NCBI GenBank assembly: GCA_903861835.1
Contig: CAIOVX010000073.1
Location: 1 to 46,874 of the forward strand
Source: Candidatus Firestoneibacteriota bacterium
GTDB taxonomy: Bacteria; Oederibacteriota; D2-FULL-39-29; CAIOVX01
Length of the DNA stretch: 46,874 nt
Direction: 5' to 3'
In this document: positions 16,416-25,296 of the stretch, in pieces
Numbering within the stretch: the stretch's first letter is position 1
Layout of the letters: each line of letters opens with the position of its first letter
Program-made: the position numbers and the translations under genes
The notes under the pieces: model-generated
The model's input: the letters and a program-made list of their open reading frames with translations, nothing else
Told to the model about the DNA's origin: nothing
Database searches by the model: none

Positions 16416-17666
16416 TTAGAATGCATTGTCCAGCCAGTGCTTAATCTTCTGCAGCATTTCGCCAAACCCTCCACCGGTTCTTGCCTGTTGCAAGGGTTGT
16501 CCCACAATCCTGTTCCTCGCGCCGTAAACCATAAGGCCTATTGCCGTCGAGTAAATCGGGCTATTCGCGACGCCCACAAGCCCCGATATTCCGATCGGGT
16601 AGCCGACCCTTACTGATAACCTTAGAACCTTCTCTGCGACCTCCTCTATGCCGCTGAGCAGAGCGCCTCCGCCGGTTACCACCACTCCCGCGGCAGCCCG
16701 ACCTTCCAAGCCGTGATCCTTCAGTTCTTTCTGCACAAAACCGAAGATCTCTTCCATTCTCGGCTGAATTATTTCCGCAACCACTCTTCTCGGCACTATC
16801 CTCTCTGTCTTTCTGCCGATGAGATTCACCTTCACCTCTTCCAGCTCGTTGACCAGCGGAGCGTAAGCGCAACCTAAGGTCTTTTTTATTTCCTCAACCT
16901 GTTCAATAGGAGCCCGAAGCCCTATAGCGAGATCATCCGTGACCTTTTGCCCGCCTATCGGGATAATCGCGGTATGCCTTACGCCGCCGTCAAGATAAAC
17001 TATCATGTCGGTGGTTCCGCCGCCGATGTCTACGCAGACCACGCCGAGTTCTTTCTCGTCATAGGTCAAACAGGCTTCCGCGGAAGCAAGCGGCTGGAGG
17101 ACAAAATCCTTAAAGAAGAAACCGGCTTTATCAATGCTCCTGACTATGTCCTGCTCTCTGGCGACGCTCGCGGTTATAAAATGAACCCTAGAACGCAGGC
17201 GGGAACCGTACATGCCGAGCGGATTTTTTATCTCGTTCTGGTCGTCAACAATATATTCCTGGGGGAGAACGTGAAGGACAGCTCGATCGCTTTGCGTGGC
17301 CGCATTGAGTTCTATGGCCTCGCTTACCCTATAAATGTCAGCCTGGTCCACCTGCTTGTTCTTCCCGGCTATCGCGACCATTGACTCGGCGTTGATGCCT
17401 TTTACGTGCTCGCCGGTTATCCCCGCGTAGACGGCGGCAACTTCAACGCCTGCCATGCGCTCGGCGTCATCGACGGCTTTTTTTATGCCCTCAATGGTCG
17501 CCTCTATGTCGCTGATTATGCCTTTGCGGACGCCCTTGGAGGGAGTCTGCCCTATACCGGTGATGTTCAGCGTATTATCGGGATTTAACTCGCCGATGAT
17601 ACAGCAGATCTTGGTGGTTCCTATATCCAGCCCCACCACTATATTATCTTTTTCTTCTTTCGCCAT
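16416..17666 (-). CDS. ftsA: Cell division protein FtsA
   Basis: This 416-residue actin-like ATPase tethers FtsZ to the membrane and recruits later division proteins. ATG 17666 is preferred because AGGAG lies 7 bases upstream; an in-frame GTG at 17681 overlaps that site. Actin-fold motifs are GLDIGTTKICCIIGE (phosphate 1), VDIGGGTTDMIVY (phosphate 2) and VVTGGGALLSGI (adenosine). The SHS2/1c domain lies between the first two. The C-terminus (MLQKIKHWLDNAF) is the amphipathic membrane-targeting helix. It lies between ftsQ and ftsZ as in most bacteria. Confidence 0.97.
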   Translation of the reverse strand: MAKEEKDNIVVGLDIGTTKICCIIGELNPDNTLNITGIGQTPSKGVRKGIISDIEATIEGIKKAVDDAERMAGVEVAAVYAGITGEHVKGINAESMVAIAGKNKQVDQADIYRVSEAIELNAATQSDRAVLHVLPQEYIVDDQNEIKNPLGMYGSRLRSRVHFITASVAREQDIVRSIDKAGFFFKDFVLQPLASAEACLTYDEKELGVVCVDIGGGTTDMIVYLDGGVRHTAIIPIGGQKVTDDLAIGLRAPIEQVEEIKKTLGCAYAPLVNELEEVKVNLIGRKTERIVPRRVVAEIIQPRMEEIFGFVQKELKDHGLEGRAAAGVVVTGGGALLSGIEEVAEKVLRLSVRVGYPIGISGLVGVANSPIYSTAIGLMVYGARNRIVGQPLQQARTGGGFGEMLQKIKHWLDNAF

Positions 17667-17706
17667 CGCTTTTCTCCTCACCCCGGCATTTTATCTATGC
17701 GCTTTA

Positions 17707-17745
17707 CGTTACGAACGTTACAAACGTTATTAACGTTATAAACTT
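17707..17745. repeat. AACGTT array inside the division cluster
   Basis: Four AACGTT-type units at 9-bp spacing end directly at the ftsQ stop codon. This is the only repeat inserted among the otherwise overlapping or tightly packed genes from mraZ to ftsZ. Confidence 0.85.
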
Positions 17746-18573
17746 TTACTTTTTAAACATCACCGCCGCTTCATCCCGAAACCGCATATCAACATAAGCT
17801 ATCTTGTTGCACCTCTCATTCAGCGTTTTCAAGAGCAGCGTTAACTTATCAAGTTTTTCGTCCCAGTTGCCCACGCCAATTCTATAGACCTTCCCGTCTT
17901 CAGTGACCAGCTTAAGTTCTTCCGCCTCGGACACATCTATGGCGGTCACTTCTGAAAGCAAAGGGGATTTCAGTTTCCCAAGCAGCGCTGCCATTTCAAG
18001 CGCCGCCTGCAATTCTTTAGAGCCGGTTTTTCTCCCGAATTCCGCCGAAACCAGCTTCACTCCGGTTATAACGTAGAGCTTCTTCCCCACTAACTGCGAC
18101 TTTAGGCTCGGAAAGATAAACCCGGAGGCGCTTATCTGCAGTTTCCGGTCCGCGCCTATAAAAGCCTCGGGGAGCCGTTCCTTTACGCTAATCTCAACCG
18201 TTTCAGGCAAGACTTTGTTCAGCGTTACTCTTTCGAACTGCGGATTGTTGGATAGTCTTTCCTTCGCTTCTTCCAGGCCAGACTGAAAGAGGCTCTTGCC
18301 CGTCTCTATTTTGGCGAGGGCGAGCACCTCATTCTTGCTTACATATTTATTTCCGGAAATGGTTACTTTCTTTAATATGAAAGAATCCGCCGCGGAAAGC
18401 GTTTTATACGCATAATACGCCCCGACGCCGGATCCGAGTATAAGCAGCACGACCAGCGCGCGCAAGAGAAATCTGGCGGCGTGAAAGAGCGGCTGCGGAA
18501 GAGTCGACGAAACCGAGGTTCTCAGTTTCCTGGCAGACCGCCCTGTATATTTCGTGTAAAGTATCTTAGACAT
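17746..18573 (-). CDS. ftsQ: Cell division protein FtsQ
   Basis: This 275-residue bitopic inner-membrane protein links early and late divisome proteins. A basic cytoplasmic tail (1-32) is followed by one membrane span (about 33-55) and the POTRA domain (SFILKKVTISGNKYVSKNEVL, about 64-130). The FtsQ beta domain continues to the C-terminus, where VAYVDMRF is the typical last strand. The start overlaps the ddl stop by 8 bp. It is separated from ftsA by an AACGTT array. Confidence 0.92.
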   Translation of the reverse strand: MSKILYTKYTGRSARKLRTSVSSTLPQPLFHAARFLLRALVVLLILGSGVGAYYAYKTLSAADSFILKKVTISGNKYVSKNEVLALAKIETGKSLFQSGLEEAKERLSNNPQFERVTLNKVLPETVEISVKERLPEAFIGADRKLQISASGFIFPSLKSQLVGKKLYVITGVKLVSAEFGRKTGSKELQAALEMAALLGKLKSPLLSEVTAIDVSEAEELKLVTEDGKVYRIGVGNWDEKLDKLTLLLKTLNERCNKIAYVDMRFRDEAAVMFKK

Positions 18574-19498
18574 TCTTCTTAAACGCTCCGTAAAGCATCC
18601 TTGCTATCAGTGTTTTAAAATCCAGCCCGGCAAGTTTCGCCGCTTCCGGAAGCAGCGAAGTTCCTGTAAGACCGGGCAGGGTGTTCGCTTCCAGCACCTC
18701 CAACCTCCCGCCCTTCCCGACAATGATATCAACTCTTGAAAAAGAACTAAGCCCGAGAGCTTTGTGAACTTCCACCGCCAGAGCCTGCGCTTTTTTGTAA
18801 TTCTTTCTATCAAGCCGCGCGGGGATTATGTGCTCCGACATCCCCTTCGCATATTTTGCTTTATAATCATAGAAGGAGGTCTTGGGAATTATCTCTATTA
18901 TTTCCAGCGCGCGTTCCTCAAATACCGGCACCGTAATTTCCCTGCCGCTCACAAACTTCTCAGCCAGGACGCGATCGCAATATCTGAACGCGTCCTTCAG
19001 CGCCTTTTTCAGAGCGCCCGGTCTTTTTACTATAGATATGCCTATGGTAGAGCCGCCGTCAACCGGCTTGATGACCATGGGAGGTTTCATCTTTGGAGTT
19101 TCGCCGCGGCTTAGGACCTCAAAGGCTGGAGTAGGAATGTTCTTCTGCAGCAGCACTAGTTTTGAAACAGCCTTATCCGCGGCCAGCGCGCTCGCAAGAG
19201 TTCCCGAACCGATATACGGGACGCCCATAAGGTCAAGCCCGCCCTGTATGGTGCCGTCCTCTCCAAATCTTCCGTGCAGCATCAGGAAGACAACCTCAAT
19301 CCTGTTCTTTTCGACGAAGGCGAAGACTTTCTTCCTGCTCTTTTCGTTAAGGTCAAACTTGAAGTATTTCAAGTTCAGCGCCTTGAAAGCCGCTTCCACA
19401 GCCGGAAAAGCCATCAGCGCGACCTTTCGCTCGCTGGAGAACCCGCCGTAAACCAGGGCGACCCTTTTGTTTTTCAGGAAACCTGCTGCGTCCTTCAT
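18566..19498 (-). CDS. ddl: D-alanine--D-alanine ligase
   Basis: This 310-residue ATP-grasp ligase makes the D-Ala-D-Ala dipeptide for MurF. ATG 19498 forms an ATGA overlap with the murB stop and has AGAGG upstream; longer in-frame extensions to 19681 lie within murB and have unrelated sequence. Recognisable parts are LVYGGFSSERKVAL at the N-terminus, MLHGRFGEDGTIQGGLDLMG, the ATP-binding PPMVIKPVDGGSTIGI, and the metal/substrate site EANTLPGLTGTSLLPE near the end. It is located as usual between murB and ftsQ. Confidence 0.96.
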   Translation of the reverse strand: MKDAAGFLKNKRVALVYGGFSSERKVALMAFPAVEAAFKALNLKYFKFDLNEKSRKKVFAFVEKNRIEVVFLMLHGRFGEDGTIQGGLDLMGVPYIGSGTLASALAADKAVSKLVLLQKNIPTPAFEVLSRGETPKMKPPMVIKPVDGGSTIGISIVKRPGALKKALKDAFRYCDRVLAEKFVSGREITVPVFEERALEIIEIIPKTSFYDYKAKYAKGMSEHIIPARLDRKNYKKAQALAVEVHKALGLSSFSRVDIIVGKGGRLEVLEANTLPGLTGTSLLPEAAKLAGLDFKTLIARMLYGAFKKNV

Positions 19499-20370
19499 CT
19501 GTCCTCTCCCACTATCTTTATCTCTTCTTGTAGCGCTATCCCTGTCTTCTCCAGGACAACGCTCTTTACCTTCTTTATAAGTTCCAGCACATCCGAGGCA
19601 TTCATTCCCCCGTTTATTATGTAGTTCGCGTGAAGCATTGAAATCTCGGCGCTGCCAACCTTTAAACCCTTCAGCCCGCATTCCTCTATAAGCCGTCCGG
19701 CAGACTTGCTTTCCGGGTTCTTAAAAACGCTTCCGGCGCTCCTGCCTTTGGGCTGGGTTTTGTTCCGCTCGGCGATTATTCCCGCCGCTACCGCCCTGAT
19801 CTCTTCAGCAACTCCGGGAACCAGCTTAAACTTAGCACCGGTGATTATTCCTTTGCCCTCGAGACTTGATCTCCTGTAACCGAACTCTATCGCGGACACC
19901 GGCAGTTCTTTCTCCTCTGACGCTTCCGTAAGCAGCGAGATCGAGGAAACTGCGTCTTTTATTTCCCCCTGCCGCGTTCCCGCGTTCCCGAAAACTGCCC
20001 CGCCGACCGTTCCCGGTATCCCCGCAAGCTTCTCTAGACCGGAAAGACCCGAATCCGCGGCGAAGGAAAGCGCCTTGACAAGAGACACGCCGGCCCCGCA
20101 GGAAAATATTTCTCCGATGACTTCCATCTCAGTGAAAGCTCCGGCGAGTTTTATGCAGGCGCCTCTGTAACCGCCGTCTTTCACGAGGAGATTTGTTCCT
20201 CCCCCTATAATAAAGAACGGAACCTTATCTTTTTTGCACTGCGCGAGTACTGCTTTCAGTTCTGACAGCGTCGCGCATTCCGCATAGATGTCTGCCGGCC
20301 CTCCGACCCCGAAGGAAGTATGCTTCGCGAGCGGTTCCAGAAGCATTATGGAATAGCCTGCCTCGCTCAA
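19495..20370 (-). CDS. murB: UDP-N-acetylenolpyruvoylglucosamine reductase MurB
   Basis: This 291-residue FAD enzyme reduces enolpyruvyl-UDP-GlcNAc to UDP-MurNAc with NADPH. FAD-binding motifs HTSFGVGG, IGGGTNLLV and AGIPGTVGGAVFGNAG are clear. The proton-donor serine is in RSAGSVFKNP, and the C-terminal Glu lies in LQEEIKIVG. The short form without the extra loop corresponds to type II MurB. It follows murC by 10 bp and overlaps ddl. Confidence 0.97.
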   Translation of the reverse strand: MSEAGYSIMLLEPLAKHTSFGVGGPADIYAECATLSELKAVLAQCKKDKVPFFIIGGGTNLLVKDGGYRGACIKLAGAFTEMEVIGEIFSCGAGVSLVKALSFAADSGLSGLEKLAGIPGTVGGAVFGNAGTRQGEIKDAVSSISLLTEASEEKELPVSAIEFGYRRSSLEGKGIITGAKFKLVPGVAEEIRAVAAGIIAERNKTQPKGRSAGSVFKNPESKSAGRLIEECGLKGLKVGSAEISMLHANYIINGGMNASDVLELIKKVKSVVLEKTGIALQEEIKIVGEDR

Positions 20371-20380
20371 AAACCCTCCG

Positions 20381-21754
20381 TTAAAAATTGGAACTGATCC
20401 GTTTATAAAACTCTTCGCCGAACTTCCTGATATCTCCTGCTCCTAGCGTCATTACCAGGTCTCCGCTTTTCGCGGTGCCGGAAAGATAGGCCGGGATGGC
20501 TTCTTTGTTTTTTATAAAGACCACTTTGTTGCCGTTCGCCTTTATGCTGTTGGCGATGAGTTCCGCCGAAACATTAGCCAGCGGTTTCTCGCCCGCCGCG
20601 TAGATATCAGTAACTATCACCAGGTCCGCGTCAACAAAGGCCGTTCCGAACTTGGGATATAAAAGCTTGCTCCTTGTGTACCTGTGCGGCTGGAATACCG
20701 CTATGGTGCGCTTCATTTTGAGATTCCTGGCCGCCTTGAGACTGGCGGCTATCTCGGTCGGGTGATGCCCGTAATCGTCTACCACCAGGATTCCCTTACT
20801 CTGACCGATGCGTTCAAATCTCCTATGAACCCCGGTGAACTTTGCCAGAGCTTTCTTCACAATCGGCCATTTAATGCCGAGTTCGAGCGCCATTCCCGCG
20901 ACCGCGAGAGAATTGAGCACATTATGCGTGCCCGGAACATTCAGAGAAACCTTCCCGTATTTCTTGCCTTTGAAAGCAAGCTCGTAGGAGCTCCCGAACT
21001 TGTCGAACTTTACCTTTGAACCCTTCACATCGGCCGCCGCTTTTATCCCGTAGGTAAGGTACTTCTTGGAGACGTTGCCTATTATGCTCATCAGAGTAGC
21101 GTCATCCGCGCAGAGCATTGAAAAACCGTAGAAGGGTATCTTGTTAATAAAGGTGATGAACATGCTCTTTAAGTTTTCCATATTGCCGTGGAAATCCAGG
21201 TGGTCATCGTCGATATTGGTGACGATGTTCACGGTTGGAGACAGGTGGAGGAAAGAACCGTCGCTCTCGTCCGCCTCTGCCACGAGGTATTCTCCGCGCC
21301 CGAGCTTGGCGTTGGACCCGATCACATTCAGCTTTCCGCCGATCACGACCGTGGGGTCAAAACCGGCTTCGCTCATCATAATCGCGGCCATCGAAGTGGT
21401 TGTGGTTTTTCCGTGCGTACCCGCGACCGCTATGCCTTTCTTCAGGCGCATAAGCTCCGCAAGTATCTCGGCCCTGGGTATTACCGGTATTTTTCTCTTC
21501 TTCGCCTCAACGACTTCCGGATTATCAGGAAGCACGGCACTTGATATTACCACCACATCTGCCGCGCCGAGATTTTTCGCCGCGTGGCCGAGATAGATCT
21601 TCGCCCCTTTCTTCGCGAGGCGGTCCGTGAGATCGCCCGCCCTAAGGTCGGAACCTGAGACCTTGTAGCCGAGATTGAGCAATACTTCCGCAATCCCGCT
21701 CATGCCAATTCCGCCAATTCCGACAAAATGTACTTTATAAGTTTTTTTCAGCAT
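20381..21754 (-). CDS. murC: UDP-N-acetylmuramate--L-alanine ligase MurC
   Basis: This 457-residue cytoplasmic Mur ligase adds L-Ala to UDP-MurNAc. Motifs are the N-terminal GIGGIGMSGIAEVL nucleotide fold, the ATP loop AGTHGKTTTTSM (about 111-122), EADESDGSFL, NIDDDHLD and GVHRRFE, with DDYGHHPTEI in the C-terminal domain. The length is typical. The start overlaps the murG stop by 7 bp. Confidence 0.98.
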   Translation of the reverse strand: MLKKTYKVHFVGIGGIGMSGIAEVLLNLGYKVSGSDLRAGDLTDRLAKKGAKIYLGHAAKNLGAADVVVISSAVLPDNPEVVEAKKRKIPVIPRAEILAELMRLKKGIAVAGTHGKTTTTSMAAIMMSEAGFDPTVVIGGKLNVIGSNAKLGRGEYLVAEADESDGSFLHLSPTVNIVTNIDDDHLDFHGNMENLKSMFITFINKIPFYGFSMLCADDATLMSIIGNVSKKYLTYGIKAAADVKGSKVKFDKFGSSYELAFKGKKYGKVSLNVPGTHNVLNSLAVAGMALELGIKWPIVKKALAKFTGVHRRFERIGQSKGILVVDDYGHHPTEIAASLKAARNLKMKRTIAVFQPHRYTRSKLLYPKFGTAFVDADLVIVTDIYAAGEKPLANVSAELIANSIKANGNKVVFIKNKEAIPAYLSGTAKSGDLVMTLGAGDIRKFGEEFYKRISSNF

Positions 21755-22824
21755 ATTAGCCCTTTTAACTCCTTTAGGATTTCTAGCCCGGCGTCATTCC
21801 CAAAAATATTTTTCGCCGCGGCAGACATTTCACCGAGTTTTTTTCCGTCAAATATTATTCCATTTATCGCTGCCGCGAGAGATTCACCGGTCAGCCCTTG
21901 CTCGTCAAGGTAGAGCCCGGCCCCGCCTTCGCTCACAAATCTCCCGTTGACCCTCTGGTGGTCAGCCGCCGAGTAAGGAAACGGCACAAGCACCGAGGGA
22001 AGACCGCACTTTAAAACCTCAAAGACCGTTGAAGCCCCTGCCCGAATCACCGCGAGATCAGCCGCCGCGTAGATAGTTTCGATATTATCAAAAAAGGGCG
22101 AAAGCACTGCCGGATTACCGTTTATTCCCGGAAGCAAGGAATACTCTTTGTATTCATTCCTTCCGGTCATCCAGACCACCTGAATCCCTTCTTTAAGAAA
22201 CGGCAGAGCTTCAGAGACCGCCTTGTTCAACCCCCTGCCGCCCTGGCTTCCGCCGATTACCGCCAGAGTCCTGATACCGGGTTTAAGCCCTAAAGACTTA
22301 ACAGCCTCTTCCTTCTTCACGCTTCCTATAGCTGCACGAACCGGCAAACCCGTTAACACCTTCCTGCCGTGCAGCCTCTTGCTTGCCCCGGCAAAAGCCA
22401 TAAAGGTCACATCAACGACACGCGAGAGCAACCTGTTCGCGAGCCCCGGATAGGCGTTCTGTTCGTGGAGCGCCGTCTTAATTCCCGCAAGTTTCGCCGC
22501 CAGCACCGACGGCGCGCAAACATAACCCCCGAACCCAATCACTAAGTCCGGCTTTTCCGTTTTCAAAAGCTTCAAAGAACCAAAGAGGCCTTTCAGCACT
22601 CTGTACATGCTCACGAAATTCTTGAATGTCAGGCGGCGGTAAAACTTCCCGCTTTCAACCGCCAGAAACCTAAGACCCGCGCCTTCCGCTATTCCTTTTT
22701 CCGGTCCGTCGGCCGTTCCCACGAAAACTGTCTCCCACCCCTCTGCCGAGAGAAGTGTCGCTACCGCAACCGCCGGGTATATGTGCCCGCCGGTGCCGCC
22801 GCTAGTTATAACGACTTTTTTCAC
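21748..22824 (-). CDS. murG: MurG lipid II synthase (undecaprenyl-PP-MurNAc-pentapeptide GlcNAc transferase)
   Basis: This 358-residue GT-B glycosyltransferase on the inner face of the membrane turns lipid I into lipid II. GGTGGHIYPAVAVA at the N-terminus, HEQNAYPGLANR, GGSQGGRGLN and the donor-binding RAGASTVFEVLKCGLPSVLVP region are all present. It starts with GTG, preceded by AAGGTGG, 23 bp inside the end of ftsW. Confidence 0.97.
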   Translation of the reverse strand: MKKVVITSGGTGGHIYPAVAVATLLSAEGWETVFVGTADGPEKGIAEGAGLRFLAVESGKFYRRLTFKNFVSMYRVLKGLFGSLKLLKTEKPDLVIGFGGYVCAPSVLAAKLAGIKTALHEQNAYPGLANRLLSRVVDVTFMAFAGASKRLHGRKVLTGLPVRAAIGSVKKEEAVKSLGLKPGIRTLAVIGGSQGGRGLNKAVSEALPFLKEGIQVVWMTGRNEYKEYSLLPGINGNPAVLSPFFDNIETIYAAADLAVIRAGASTVFEVLKCGLPSVLVPFPYSAADHQRVNGRFVSEGGAGLYLDEQGLTGESLAAAINGIIFDGKKLGEMSAAAKNIFGNDAGLEILKELKGLIC

Positions 22825-23929
22825 GATCCACCTTTGAAGCGATATTCATAAGTATCCCGGCCGCTGCCAGGTTTATTATCAGAGACGAACCGCCATAACT
22901 TATGAACGGCAGCGTCATACCTTTCGTCGGGCCCATTCCGAGAACCACGCCCATATTGAAGAAGGCCTGCAGGCCAATGTAGCCGCTGAGCCCCAGAGCG
23001 AGCAGGCGCCCGAAGATGTCTTCGGTTCTAAGCGCCGTCTGTATCCCCTTGTAAACAAAAAAACAAAAGAGCCCGAGCATCAGCGTCGCTCCGATGAGGC
23101 CGAGCTCTTCACCGATAATCGCAAAAATAAAGTCCGTATGGGCCTCCGGAAGATAAAGCAGTTTCTGCACCCCCTTGCCCAGGCCTTTCCCGAGTATGCC
23201 TCCCGACCCGAAGGCCAGGAAGGACTGCACTATCTGGAAAGCCTTGCCGCTCTGTTCTTTCCACGGGTGCAGGAAAGCCACCAGCCGGTTGTTTCTATAG
23301 CCCGACTTCATAATAAGAAGAACTACGGCCGGAACCGCCGTAAGGATGAAGCCGAGCACATGCGCCGGCTTTCCTCCGCCGACAAAAAATATAGATATCC
23401 CGATTATTGCAATCATAACTGCCGACCCCATGTCAGGCTGGAGCAACAAAACCCCCGAGAGGAAGCCGATTATAATAATATAGGGCAGCATTCCTGACGT
23501 GAAGCTTTTCATTACTGCCTGCTTCTTCGCCACTGAATCGGCCATGAAGATGATAAAAGATAGTTTCAAGAACTCGCTCGGCTCGATATTGAAGAAGGAA
23601 ACACCTATCCACCTTTTCGCCCCGTTCACTGATTTCCCCACGTGCGGGACAAATACCAGGCCCAGCAGCACGATTGCGGTAAGGAGCAGAAAGCGCGCGT
23701 GCTTCTTGTAATTCTCGTAATTCAATTTCCTGCAAAAATAGAAAACAAGAGCCCCGAGCGACAGCCAGAAGAGCTGTTTTTTGATAAAAAAGAACGAGTC
23801 GTGGTATTTGTAGTCCGCGTAGAGGGCGCTGGAGGAAAAGACCATCACCACTCCCGAGAACACAAGAATAACGAGCGCCGCCATAAGCGCGCCGTCCAAC
23901 CCCGGCCTTTTTACTTTTCTTAGATCCAA
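22802..23929 (-). CDS. ftsW: FtsW septal peptidoglycan glycosyltransferase (SEDS family)
   Basis: This 375-residue polytopic protein of the SEDS family polymerises lipid II at the septum together with FtsI. About ten hydrophobic segments are visible. Signature stretches include NGAKRWIG, LQPDMGSA (with the conserved Asp used in catalysis in SEDS enzymes), PEAHTDFIFAIIGEELG and LPFISYGGSS. The start is TTG 23929 with a GAGGAG site upstream inside the last codons of murD, a 10-bp overlap. Confidence 0.96.
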   Translation of the reverse strand: MDLRKVKRPGLDGALMAALVILVFSGVVMVFSSSALYADYKYHDSFFFIKKQLFWLSLGALVFYFCRKLNYENYKKHARFLLLTAIVLLGLVFVPHVGKSVNGAKRWIGVSFFNIEPSEFLKLSFIIFMADSVAKKQAVMKSFTSGMLPYIIIIGFLSGVLLLQPDMGSAVMIAIIGISIFFVGGGKPAHVLGFILTAVPAVVLLIMKSGYRNNRLVAFLHPWKEQSGKAFQIVQSFLAFGSGGILGKGLGKGVQKLLYLPEAHTDFIFAIIGEELGLIGATLMLGLFCFFVYKGIQTALRTEDIFGRLLALGLSGYIGLQAFFNMGVVLGMGPTKGMTLPFISYGGSSLIINLAAAGILMNIASKVDREKSRYN

Positions 23930-25293
23930 GCAGCAGACTCCTCTTTCTTGACTTTCGCAACGGCTTCTTTAAAAACCCTGCCGCGGTCGCGATAATCTTT
24001 AAACATATCGAAACTCGCGCAGGCAGGCGAGAGCATTACCACATCCCCGGGTTCAGCTGATTTATAGGCCAGCCTTACAGCCTCTTCCAGAGTGGCGGCG
24101 TCCACAAGTTCTGTGCTGCCTGAAAGCGCGGCCCGTATCTCTCCTTTCGCCTCGCCGATAAGAATAATCTTCTTCACTTTTTGTTTTACTGTGTCTGCAA
24201 GTTTCGCGAAATTCGAACCCTTGTTGCGCCCGCCCATAATAGCCACGACCGGGTTCGCGTAACTCAGGAAAGATTTTTCCACCGCGTCAATGTTCGTGCC
24301 CTGGGAGTTGTTGATGAATTTAACTCCGTTGACCTCGCCGACAAACTCCTGCCTGTGCTCCACACCCTCAAACTTCGCCAGCACCTCGCCTATGACTGAA
24401 GGCGTAATACGCATCAGCACGCCAATGAGAGAGGCAACCATCGCGTTTTCAACATTGTGCATACCTTTTACCAGCAAGTCGGAGGCCCTGATGATGCGGT
24501 ACTCGCCGCCGCGGAACCGGACGGTAATCCATCCGTCTCGCAAAAAAGCGCCTTCTTCAAGCTCAGCCTTGCTGTTGAAATAAATAATGCTGCTCGAAGC
24601 CATGCTCGTGTAAAGCGGCGTATATTTGTCATTCGCGTTGAGGATCAGGTACTCATTCCTCGTCTGGTTACGGAAGATCATGGCCTTGGCCTCGATATAT
24701 TCCTGGAGGCTCTTGTAGCGGTCCATATGATCTTCACTGACGTTGGTGATGGCCGCTATGTAGGGTTTGAATTCCTTTATAGTCTCCAGCTGGAAACTTG
24801 AGAGCTCAAGCACGAAGAGCGTGTCCGGCTCGCCGTCAACCATAGAGGCCAGAGGATTTCCTATATTTCCGGCGGTCTTTACCCTTGAACTGCCCCTTGA
24901 AAGAATCAGGCCAGTCATGGTAGTGGTGGTGGTTTTGCCCTTGGTTCCTGTTATTCCTATAAAGTTCCCTTTCAGAAGACTGTAAGCCAGTTCTATCTCT
25001 CCGATAACCGGGATACCCTTTGCCCTGACCTTCTCAAAGAGCGGCGTATTAAGAGGAACCCCCGGAGAAACTACTACCAGGTCGGCGCCCAGGAAAGCTT
25101 CCTCGCTGTGGCCGCCTGTCTCAAGTTTGTAATTCACGCCGGAAAGCATTCCGGTAAATTCCGCAAGCTCCTGCTCCGGCTTGATATCGCTCGCGGTAAC
25201 AAGCGCGCCTCTGCCTGCCAACACCTTCACCGAGCAGGCTCCGCTCCGGGCGAGCCCGGCTATGGTTATTTTCTTTCCTTTAAAATCGTTCAA
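23920..25293 (-). CDS. murD: UDP-N-acetylmuramoylalanine--D-glutamate ligase MurD
   Basis: This 457-residue Mur ligase adds D-Glu. The N-terminal Rossmann-like part GLARSGACSVKVLAG is followed by the ATP loop ITGTKGKTTTTTM (about 113-125), ELSSFQLETI, NVSEDHMDRY and EHRQEFVG. The C-terminal domain has NNSQGTNIDAVEKSF and SPACASFDMFKDYRDRGR. The length is usual for the family. It ends inside the ftsW start and begins 3 bp after mraY. Confidence 0.97.
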   Translation of the reverse strand: MNDFKGKKITIAGLARSGACSVKVLAGRGALVTASDIKPEQELAEFTGMLSGVNYKLETGGHSEEAFLGADLVVVSPGVPLNTPLFEKVRAKGIPVIGEIELAYSLLKGNFIGITGTKGKTTTTTMTGLILSRGSSRVKTAGNIGNPLASMVDGEPDTLFVLELSSFQLETIKEFKPYIAAITNVSEDHMDRYKSLQEYIEAKAMIFRNQTRNEYLILNANDKYTPLYTSMASSSIIYFNSKAELEEGAFLRDGWITVRFRGGEYRIIRASDLLVKGMHNVENAMVASLIGVLMRITPSVIGEVLAKFEGVEHRQEFVGEVNGVKFINNSQGTNIDAVEKSFLSYANPVVAIMGGRNKGSNFAKLADTVKQKVKKIILIGEAKGEIRAALSGSTELVDAATLEEAVRLAYKSAEPGDVVMLSPACASFDMFKDYRDRGRVFKEAVAKVKKEESAAWI

Positions 25294-25296
25294 TGT

